Positions 1 through 4,902 of a DNA stretch of 6,179 nucleotides are shown one piece after another. The stretch spans positions 1 through 6,179 of the forward strand of contig RFQD01000082.1 in the NCBI GenBank assembly GCA_009925875.1, given 5' to 3'. The position numbers were made by a program, and so were the translations under genes. The DNA is from Microbacteriaceae bacterium (GTDB lineage Bacteria > Actinomycetota > Actinomycetes > Actinomycetales > Microbacteriaceae). Every line of letters begins with the position of its first letter. Position 1 is the first letter of the stretch. The notes beneath the pieces were generated by a model. The model was not told the DNA's origin. It did not search any database and was given only the letters and a program-made list of their open reading frames with translations.

Positions 1-2526
1 GCTGAAATGAAAACTGGTGAGGGTAAGACGCTCGTTGCGACCCTCGCGGCCTATCTCAACGCGATTGCCGGGCGGGGCGTGCACGTCATCACGGTGAACG
101 ACTACCTGGCGAGCTACCAGGGCGAGCTGATGGGTCGTGTCTATCGCGCTCTCGGCATGACGACCGGCGTGATTCTCACGGGACAGACGCCCGAACAGCG
201 TCGTGCGCAGTACATGTCCGACATCACATATGGCACGAACAACGAGTTCGGTTTTGACTACCTTCGCGACAACATGGCGTGGCAGGCGTCCGATCGCGTG
301 CAACGCGGTCACTATTTCGCCATTGTGGATGAGGTCGACTCGATCCTCATTGACGAAGCCCGCACCCCGCTCATCATTTCGGGGCCTTCGTCGGGTGAGG
401 CCAACCGCTGGTTCAGCGAGTTTGCCAACATTGCCAAGACCCTTGTTGAGGGCGAGGACTATGAGGTTGACGAGAAGAAGCGCACGGTCGGTGTGCTGGA
501 GCCGGGCATCCAGAAGGTCGAAGACTACCTGGGCATCGACAACCTGTACGAATCGGCGAACACTCCGCTCATCTCGTTCTTGAACAACTCGATTAAGGCA
601 ACGGCTTTGTTCAAGCGCGACAAGGATTACGTCGTGATGAACGGTGAGGTTCTCATTGTTGACGAGCACACCGGTCGTATTCTTGCCGGCCGTCGTTACA
701 ACGAGGGCATTCATCAGGCCATCGAGGCCAAAGAAGGCGTCGAGGTCAAGGCGGAAAACCAGACTCTCGCGACTGTCACGCTGCAGAACTACTTCCGCAT
801 GTACGAGAAGCTCTCGGGCATGACGGGTACGGCCGAAACCGAGGCCGGCGAGTTCATGAGCACGTACAAGATCGGTGTTGTTCCGATCCCGACCAACCGA
901 CCGATGATTCGTAAAGACAACTCCGACGTCGTGTACAAGAACGAGGTCGTCAAGTTTGAGATGGTGGCGCGCGACATTGCCGAGCGTCACGCACTCGGCC
1001 AGCCCGTGTTGGTGGGTACCACGAGCGTGGAGAAGAGCGAGTACCTGTCGAAGCTGCTCGCCAAGCAGGGCATTCGTCACGAGGTGCTTAACGCGAAGAA
1101 TCACGCCCGTGAAGCAGCCATCGTGGCGCAGGCCGGTCGTTTCGGCGCCGTGACGGTCGCCACGAACATGGCCGGTCGTGGTACCGACATCATGCTCGGC
1201 GGTAATGCAGAATTTCTCGCGGTGTCGGAGTTGGCCGCCGCTGGCCTGAACCCGGCCGAGACGCCGGAGGAGTACGAGGCGGCCTGGACGCCCACGTTCG
1301 AGCGTGTGAAGCAGCAGGTCTCCGAAGAGGCGGCACGCGTGACCGCGGTGGGTGGTCTGTATGTGCTCGGCACGGAACGCCACGAGTCGCGTCGTATCGA
1401 TAACCAGTTGCGTGGTCGTGCCGGTCGTCAGGGTGACCCCGGTGAGAGCCGCTTTTATTTGTCGCTCACCGATGACCTGATGCGCCTGTTCAACTCGGGA
1501 GCTGCCGAGGCGATTATGTCGCGGAGCAACATCCCCGATGACACGGCCATCGAATCGGCACTGGTCAGCCGGGCGATTCGCTCGGCTCAGTCGCAGGTCG
1601 AGGCGCGGAACGCCGAGATTCGCAAGAACGTGCTCAAGTACGACGATGTGTTGAACCGCCAGCGCGAGGCGATTTACGCAGACCGCGCTCACATTCTCGA
1701 GGGCGACGACCTGCGCGACCGCATTCAGATCTTCTTGACCGACGTCATCAACGACGTGATCAGCGAGCACGCGGGGGTGGGCAACGGCGACGACTGGGAC
1801 TTCGACGCACTGTGGACCGAGCTCAAGACCATCTTCCCGATCTCGATCACGATCGATGAGGTGATTGCGGAGGCCGGTGCCAAGGGTCGCGTGAATCGTG
1901 ACTTCGTCGCCCGCGAGGTCTTGTCGGATGCCCGTATCGCATACGACCGACGCGAGCAGATGATTGGCGAGGCCGCCATGCGCGAGCTCGAGCGTCGCGT
2001 GGTACTCTCGGTCGTCGACCGCCGCTGGCGTGACCACCTCTATGAGATGGACTACCTCAAAGATGGCATCGGACTGCGTGCGATGGCTCAGCGTGACCCG
2101 CTCATCGAGTATCAGCGCGAGGGCTTCGCGTTGTATCAGGGCATGATGCAGTCGATCAAGTCGGAGTCGGTTGGCTTTTTGTACAACCTCGAGGTGGAGG
2201 TGCAGCAGGCTCCGGGTGACCCGGCTCACCCGAGTGTGGCGGCCAAGGGCCTTGCGCGCGACGAGGCAACGGGCAACCTGAGCTACTCGGCGCCGAGCGC
2301 CGACGGCAGTGTCGAGGTGCGAAACCAGCGCGGTCAGGTTGAGGCGGCCGCGACTCGGGCCGCCCTCCGCCAGCAGGAGCGAGCCGCAGCTGCGGCGACC
2401 GGTCAGCCGGCACCCACGCAGGCCGCTCCCGCCACCGGTGCTCGAGGTGCCTTCGGTCAGCCGACATCAGCCGGCGATGCGCCGATCAACCGTGCGCAGC
2501 GTCGGGCTCAAGAAAAGCGGCGCTAG
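1..2526 (+). CDS. secA: Protein translocase ATPase SecA (SecA1 type), 5'-truncated by the window edge
   Basis: SecA is the cytoplasmic ATPase that drives unfolded preproteins through the SecYEG channel. The reading frame is open from base 1, and 841 codons are visible. Against E. coli SecA, whose Walker A lysine is K108, about 99 residues are missing. In window numbering: Walker A GEGKT at residues 6-10; DEAD-type Walker B DEVD at 110-113, followed by the preprotein cross-linking domain; GMTGTAETE at 273-281 where the chain returns to the nucleotide-binding core; NBD2 motifs TNMAGRGTD at 388-396 and the [11 protein letters not shown] region at 469-479; the scaffold-helix region around [10 protein letters not shown] from 545; and the DRRWRDHL to RAMAQRDPL helical region at 673-701. 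From about residue 733 the tail is a low-complexity Ala/Gln/Pro linker ending in a basic patch. It has no Cys-rich SEC-C zinc motif, and no cysteine occurs in the whole visible protein. Stop TAG at 2524-2526. The family assignment is very secure. Confidence 0.98.
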   Translation, partial: AEMKTGEGKTLVATLAAYLNAIAGRGVHVITVNDYLASYQGELMGRVYRALGMTTGVILTGQTPEQRRAQYMSDITYGTNNEFGFDYLRDNMAWQASDRVQRGHYFAIVDEVDSILIDEARTPLIISGPSSGEANRWFSEFANIAKTLVEGEDYEVDEKKRTVGVLEPGIQKVEDYLGIDNLYESANTPLISFLNNSIKATALFKRDKDYVVMNGEVLIVDEHTGRILAGRRYNEGIHQAIEAKEGVEVKAENQTLATVTLQNYFRMYEKLSGMTGTAETEAGEFMSTYKIGVVPIPTNRPMIRKDNSDVVYKNEVVKFEMVARDIAERHALGQPVLVGTTSVEKSEYLSKLLAKQGIRHEVLNAKNHAREAAIVAQAGRFGAVTVATNMAGRGTDIMLGGNAEFLAVSELAAAGLNPAETPEEYEAAWTPTFERVKQQVSEEAARVTAVGGLYVLGTERHESRRIDNQLRGRAGRQGDPGESRFYLSLTDDLMRLFNSGAAEAIMSRSNIPDDTAIESALVSRAIRSAQSQVEARNAEIRKNVLKYDDVLNRQREAIYADRAHILEGDDLRDRIQIFLTDVINDVISEHAGVGNGDDWDFDALWTELKTIFPISITIDEVIAEAGAKGRVNRDFVAREVLSDARIAYDRREQMIGEAAMRELERRVVLSVVDRRWRDHLYEMDYLKDGIGLRAMAQRDPLIEYQREGFALYQGMMQSIKSESVGFLYNLEVEVQQAPGDPAHPSVAAKGLARDEATGNLSYSAPSADGSVEVRNQRGQVEAAATRAALRQQERAAAAATGQPAPTQAAPATGARGAFGQPTSAGDAPINRAQRRAQEKRR

Positions 2527-2528
2527 TT

Positions 2529-3008
2529 CTATAACACGTGAATTGCGGTGGCTCGCCAGCGACCATCGAGTCCTTCGAGACGGATGGCAATGGATCTCGA
2601 GCGTGCCTTTCCATGCAACACCACGCAGCACTCGGCGACCCCGTCCGCGGGTTGGCACACCGTGGTCGAACCAATGGAAAATGAAGGTCGATGCGCGGGA
2701 ATCTTTTTTAGAGCACGCGCACGGGTCGCCACGTGAACGCGCGTGAGTAAGACTCGATGGACGTCGTCTGTCACCCACCGTGCGATCTGCTCCAGGTCAC
2801 GCGCCCCCGAGAGAATTTCGAGAACACATCGAGCAAGATTTTCGGCCAGAACCTTGGGGTCGGGGAGCGATTTCGACGACGTGGGTTGTGGACCGAAGAA
2901 ATCTTCTTCGATGAAGTCCGCTTTTCGGGTGTTCACACGCGGCCGAGGCGAGTCGATTGCTCCGGATTGAGTTTTCGAAGTGGTGGCTGTGGAATGGAGT
3001 GCCGACAT
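2529..3008 (-). CDS. Rv3235-family conserved actinobacterial protein
   Basis: This 159-aa protein, with the start placed at the ATG at 3006-3008, has unknown biochemical function. Residues 1-50 are polar and probably disordered. The conserved part begins near residue 51 with a helix (VLAENLARCVLEILSGAR, about 53-70), then LEQIARWVTDDVHRVLLTR (72-90), and ends in a beta-rich segment with VCQPADGVAECCVVL (117-131) and the terminal block IAIRLEGLDGRWRATAIHVL (140-159). That arrangement, in particular LEGLDGRWR near the C-terminus and the position beside secA, matches my recollection of the Rv3235 family found next to secA in Actinobacteria; this was not searched. The ORF continues upstream to an ATG at 3101, but the added stretch looks non-conserved and a candidate -10 hexamer sits at 3105-3110, so the shorter start is preferred. 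A weak purine-rich Shine-Dalgarno (GAGAAAGA) precedes it. The gene is convergent with secA with 2 bp between the stops. Confidence 0.82.
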   Translation of the reverse strand: MSALHSTATTSKTQSGAIDSPRPRVNTRKADFIEEDFFGPQPTSSKSLPDPKVLAENLARCVLEILSGARDLEQIARWVTDDVHRVLLTRVHVATRARALKKIPAHRPSFSIGSTTVCQPADGVAECCVVLHGKARSRSIAIRLEGLDGRWRATAIHVL

Positions 3009-3104
3009 GATTGTCTTTCTCTGAAAAAACGTAGGGTTGTGCTCTTCCTGCAGCGCGTTGTCGGGAACAGCGCTGTGGGACGTGCGTAGATAGAAAAGCA
3101 CGTC

Positions 3105-3110
3105 ATAATA
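3105..3110 (-). promoter_or_regulatory. Candidate -10 hexamer for the Rv3235-family gene
   Basis: On the minus strand this reads TATTAT, one mismatch from TATAAT, inside an AT-rich patch at 3105-3128. No convincing TTGACA-like hexamer is visible at the usual 16-18 bp spacing. If used, transcription would start near 3098 and give a 5' leader of about 90 nt before the ATG at 3008. This also argues against the upstream ATG at 3101. Confidence 0.3.
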
Positions 3111-3135
3111 GATAAAAAGTCTATTTTCAGCACTT

Positions 3136-3162
3136 CTGTGGATAACTCCGGCATATTCACAG
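3136..3162. promoter_or_regulatory. 27-bp inverted repeat made of two DnaA-box-like 9-mers
   Basis: The arms are CTGTGGATA (3136-3144) and TATTCACAG (3154-3162). They match at 8 of 9 positions when one is reverse-complemented, with a 9-nt spacer. The left arm contains TGTGGATAA (3137-3145), the exact complement of the classical DnaA box TTATCCACA. The right side holds ATATTCACA (3153-3161), one mismatch from TTWTNCACA. The element covers the expected -35 region of the gene starting at 3186, so a bound protein could block or modulate that promoter. It may instead be the operator of an unrelated dimeric repressor. The symmetry is seen directly; the binding protein is inference. Confidence 0.5.
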
Positions 3163-3173
3163 GTTGAGATTCA

Positions 3174-3179
3174 TAACGT
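3174..3179 (+). promoter_or_regulatory. Candidate -10 (TAACGT) for leaderless transcription of the 212-aa protein gene
   Basis: TAACGT fits the actinobacterial TANNNT -10 pattern and ends 6 nt before the ATG at 3186, so the transcript would begin at or next to the start codon. Consistent with this, no Shine-Dalgarno is visible in the 12 bases before the ATG; the nearest purine-rich stretch (AGGTTGAGA, 3161-3169) is too far away. Confidence 0.4.
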
Positions 3180-3185
3180 GTCGCC

Positions 3186-3824
3186 ATGCGATGGGAAAGA
3201 CTTTTCCAAGATCTCGAAGACCAACTCGAACGTGAAACCGATGCGGAACTCGAAGATCTGACCCGTGACGAAGAGCGACGACGGCTATCCCGCCTGACGA
3301 TGCGCGACTGGCTCCAGGATCTCGTTGTCTCTTCCACCGATATCAACGCCTCGACTGCTTCTCCACTGCGTGACGTGCATGGCAGCGTTCTCGTGGATCT
3401 GCGCAACGGTGCGCTCGAATGCCGCGTGCTGCGGGTCGGCAGCGACTGGATTCTCGTTCAGATCAAGACACCCCACGTCAAAGCCGGTACGGCGTTGATT
3501 CCCCTCGGAAGCATTCGGTCTTTCGAACCGCTCCCCAGTAATGCAAACCCTGAGCCACAGACGCGGAGGGCACCTCGCGCATCCTCGTCATCAGGTTTGA
3601 CATCTGAGATCGGCATTGCCTTCGTTCTGCGGGATTTGTGCCGAAGGCGCAGACAGGTGTCGTTATGGATTGACAGTGACGAGATAACAGGAACCATTGA
3701 GCGTGTCGGAAAGGATCACGTCACCGTGAGCAGGGATGTCGTTCCGCGCAGTACGTCACCCGAAAAAGCACGTCGACTGGTCACCGCTGCCTTTCACTTC
3801 ATTGACGTCATCGTTTTGGCCTGA
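3186..3824 (+). CDS. Conserved-looking hypothetical protein with two similar beta-rich segments
   Basis: A 212-aa soluble protein with no signal peptide or membrane segment. I cannot assign it to a named family. Residues 1-45 are highly charged and predicted helical (LEDQLERETDAELEDLTRDEERRRL) and may form a coiled coil. Residues 66-115 (GSVLVDLRNGALECRVLRVG, then DWILV, then ALIPLGSIRSFEP) look like a small beta-barrel of the SH3/Sm-like kind. A Pro/Ser/Arg linker follows at 116-137. Residues 157-210 repeat the theme (QVSLWIDSDEITGTIERVGKD, HVTVSRDVVP, FIDVIVLA). Both segments carry an RVGxDxxxV core, which suggests an internal duplication. The ATG at 3186 is chosen because the protein opens with MRWERLFQDLEDQL, similar to openings I recall for proteins beside secA in Micrococcales, and because a -10 hexamer lies directly upstream. 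The next gene is convergent, 33 bp away. Coding is clear, function unknown. Confidence 0.85.
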   Translation: MRWERLFQDLEDQLERETDAELEDLTRDEERRRLSRLTMRDWLQDLVVSSTDINASTASPLRDVHGSVLVDLRNGALECRVLRVGSDWILVQIKTPHVKAGTALIPLGSIRSFEPLPSNANPEPQTRRAPRASSSSGLTSEIGIAFVLRDLCRRRRQVSLWIDSDEITGTIERVGKDHVTVSRDVVPRSTSPEKARRLVTAAFHFIDVIVLA

Positions 3825-3857
3825 CTGCGTGTCGTCCCGGCAAACCAGAGGTGATGA

Positions 3858-4121
3858 CTAGAGAAGGCGACCATCCGTAAAGTCGCTCACGTTGGAAAAT
3901 TCAGCCTGTCGCAATCGAAGGAGTTGCTGCTCGGCTTGATAGCGGTGTGCGATGAACGCCTCCAGCTGTGCCGTCTCGATTCGCACGGGACCGCGGTCGC
4001 CCACGCGAAACGACGCAAGCTCGCCTGTTTCGAGAAGACTCATCACGTCCGTGACATCAACGTCGAGTATGTCTGCGACGTCGACGATCGACAGGAAGCG
4101 GGTGAGATCGGACTCTGTCAT
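3858..4121 (-). CDS. Small excisionase/MerR-type helix-turn-helix DNA-binding protein
   Basis: An 87-aa protein, probably a transcriptional regulator or DNA-architectural factor. Residues 10-60 follow the excisionase/MerR-like winged-helix pattern: LSIVDVADILDVDVTDVMSLLETGELASFRVGDRGPVRIE, where VADILDV is the first helix, VTDVMSLLETGEL the recognition helix and turn, and FRVGDRGPVRIETAQLEAFI the wing and closing helix. Residues 60-72 (RYQAEQQLLRLRQ) extend as an amphipathic helix that could mediate dimerisation. The ORF is open upstream to an ATG at 4169, but the start at 4121 is preferred: it gives the usual short N-terminus and lies 7 nt behind a TANNNT hexamer. Only a weak Shine-Dalgarno is present. 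It is divergent from the SAF-domain gene, a common layout for a local regulator, but its target cannot be read from the sequence. Stop TAG (complement of 3858-3860). Confidence 0.85.
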   Translation of the reverse strand: MTESDLTRFLSIVDVADILDVDVTDVMSLLETGELASFRVGDRGPVRIETAQLEAFIAHRYQAEQQLLRLRQAEFSNVSDFTDGRLL

Positions 4122-4128
4122 GAAGTTC

Positions 4129-4134
4129 ACTTTA
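4129..4134 (-). promoter_or_regulatory. Candidate -10 (TAAAGT) for leaderless transcription of the HTH gene
   Basis: Read on the minus strand, TAAAGT matches TANNNT and is separated from the ATG at 4121 by 7 nt, the spacing expected for a leaderless transcript. No good -35 is visible. This supports the start at 4121 over the upstream ATG at 4169. Confidence 0.4.
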
Positions 4135-4166
4135 GGCGTCACCCACCACGAGGAGCGGGAGCTCAA

Positions 4167-4200
4167 CACGACTGTGGAAAACTCACCGGCAATATTCAGG
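4167..4200 (+). repeat. Second copy of an intergenic element shared with 3131-3163
   Basis: Aligning this stretch with 3131-3163 gives 28 identical positions, with one 1-nt gap and two 2-nt gaps. Shared blocks, in order, are CAC, TGTGGA, AACTC, CGGCA, TATTCA and GG. It contains TGTGGAAAA (4173-4181), whose complement TTTTCCACA fits the DnaA-box consensus TTWTNCACA. The right-hand half-site is degenerate (TATTCAGG instead of TATTCACAG), so the dyad is incomplete here. It lies about 50-80 bp upstream of the HTH gene start and 67-100 bp upstream of the SAF gene start, where it could control either. Confidence 0.45.
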
Positions 4201-4220
4201 AAACCAGAGACGATGGCAGC

Positions 4221-4234
4221 CGTCCGTTTGGACG
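4221..4234. repeat. Short inverted repeat upstream of the SAF-domain gene
   Basis: CGTCC (4221-4225) and GGACG (4230-4234) form a perfect 5-bp stem around a 4-nt loop, 34 bp before the SAF gene start. It could be a small operator or a leader hairpin. A stem of this size arises easily by chance, and it is too weak to call a terminator. Confidence 0.2.
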
Positions 4235-4254
4235 CTCACATTTTGCCGTTCTTC

Positions 4255-4262
4255 GAAAGGGA
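4255..4262 (+). promoter_or_regulatory. Ribosome binding site of the SAF-domain gene
   Basis: GAAAGGGA lies 5 nt before the ATG at 4268. It is the clearest Shine-Dalgarno in the window and fixes this start. It contrasts with the two genes upstream, which appear leaderless. Confidence 0.7.
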
Positions 4263-4267
4263 CTCGC

Positions 4268-4900
4268 ATGGCCCGACTAATCCGATCCACCTCACCGACG
4301 GGTCGGCGACGACTCGACTCGCGCCTTGTCATTGGCACGCTCGTCATTGTTGCGTCGGTGAGCGCTGCCTATTTCGTCGTCAGTTCCGCCGACCGTACGA
4401 GCAATCTGTACGTCACAACGACGACGGTCTTTGCTGGCACCGCACTCACGGAGAACAACGTTGCTCTGGTACCGGCAAATCTGGCTTCCGTGAGCGACTC
4501 TTACGTGGCCGAGGGGGAACTGGTTCCGGGGAGCATTGCCACTCGGACCATCGGACCCGGCGAATTTATCGCTCACGGTGCCGTCGGGCAATCCGCTCTC
4601 GTCACCTCGACCCGCCTTGTCGTGGATGTGAACTCCGGGCTCCCCGCCGACACGCCCCCGGGGACGGCGGTTGACGTATGGGCGACGCAGGTCGATCCGT
4701 ATGGCAACGAACCGAGCTCGAGCTCAATTGTCGTTCCCGGTGCCACGTTCGTCCGCGAAGTAGAGTCAACTACTCTCGCGAGTGAAACGAGTTTGCGAGC
4801 GGAGCTGCTGATTCCTCGTTCCGCATTGCGTTCGCTTCTCGCCGCACAGGGCGATGGGGCGCGTATCGTCGTCGTCCCGACAGTCAGTCAGGCAGGTTAG
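4268..4900 (+). CDS. Membrane-anchored SAF-domain protein (CpaB/FlgA-like)
   Basis: A 210-aa protein with a short basic N-terminus (RSTSPTGRRRLDSR, residues 6-19) and one hydrophobic segment at about 19-39 (LVIGTLVIVASVSAAYFVVSS), which indicates an N-in, C-out membrane anchor or uncleaved signal. Residues 48-110 form a SAF domain: YVTTTTVFAGTALTENNVALVPANLA, then LVPGSIATRTIGPGEFIAHGAV, the pattern seen in the CpaB/RcpC and FlgA families. The rest (115-207) contains DVNSGLPADTPPGTAVDVWAT and PGATFVREVES, then a C-terminal beta-rich part. In characterised Tad systems CpaB/RcpC assists Flp pilus assembly at the cell envelope, and by analogy this protein may be a periplasm-facing assembly factor. 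At 210 aa it is short, so the specific CpaB label is not secure. Its stop codon is 2 bp before the GTG of the ATPase gene, indicating an operon. Confidence 0.85.
   Translation: MARLIRSTSPTGRRRLDSRLVIGTLVIVASVSAAYFVVSSADRTSNLYVTTTTVFAGTALTENNVALVPANLASVSDSYVAEGELVPGSIATRTIGPGEFIAHGAVGQSALVTSTRLVVDVNSGLPADTPPGTAVDVWATQVDPYGNEPSSSSIVVPGATFVREVESTTLASETSLRAELLIPRSALRSLLAAQGDGARIVVVPTVSQAG
4894..4896 (+). promoter_or_regulatory. Short Shine-Dalgarno supporting the GTG start at 4903
   Basis: AGG, within GGCAGG at the end of the SAF gene, lies 6 nt before the GTG. The site is inside the preceding coding sequence, so translation of the two genes is probably coupled. Confidence 0.45.
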
Positions 4901-4902
4901 AC

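Noticed and set aside
2467..2778. 103-aa - strand open frame
   Set aside because: It is a different frame of the same strand as the Rv3235-family gene, overlaps secA, and is Arg/Ser-rich without conserved features.
3009..3101. N-terminal extension of the Rv3235-family protein to the ATG at 3101
   Set aside because: The added 31 residues look unlike the family and the extended start abuts a likely -10 hexamer, so translation from there would need a promoter further upstream.
3109..3123. Palindrome TAGA...TCTA around an A-run
   Set aside because: Four-base arms in AT-rich sequence are expected by chance.
3131..3163. Chromosomal replication origin
   Set aside because: Only one or two DnaA boxes and no dnaA/dnaN/gyrB context. 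A bacterial oriC normally has a larger box cluster plus an unwinding region.
3825..3857. Possible bidirectional terminator between the convergent 212-aa and HTH genes
   Set aside because: The 33-bp gap has only a weak GTCGTC/GATGAC pairing and no U-tract on either strand.
4221..4250. Intrinsic terminator upstream of the SAF gene (5-bp stem, later TTTT)
   Set aside because: The stem is only 5 bp and the T-run begins 6 nt after it. Its place just ahead of a gene on the same strand also argues against termination.
3952..4674. 240-aa + strand open frame
   Set aside because: It overlaps the HTH gene on the opposite strand and the SAF gene in another frame. Its translation is Arg/His/Ser-rich with no family-like pattern, as expected for a shadow frame.
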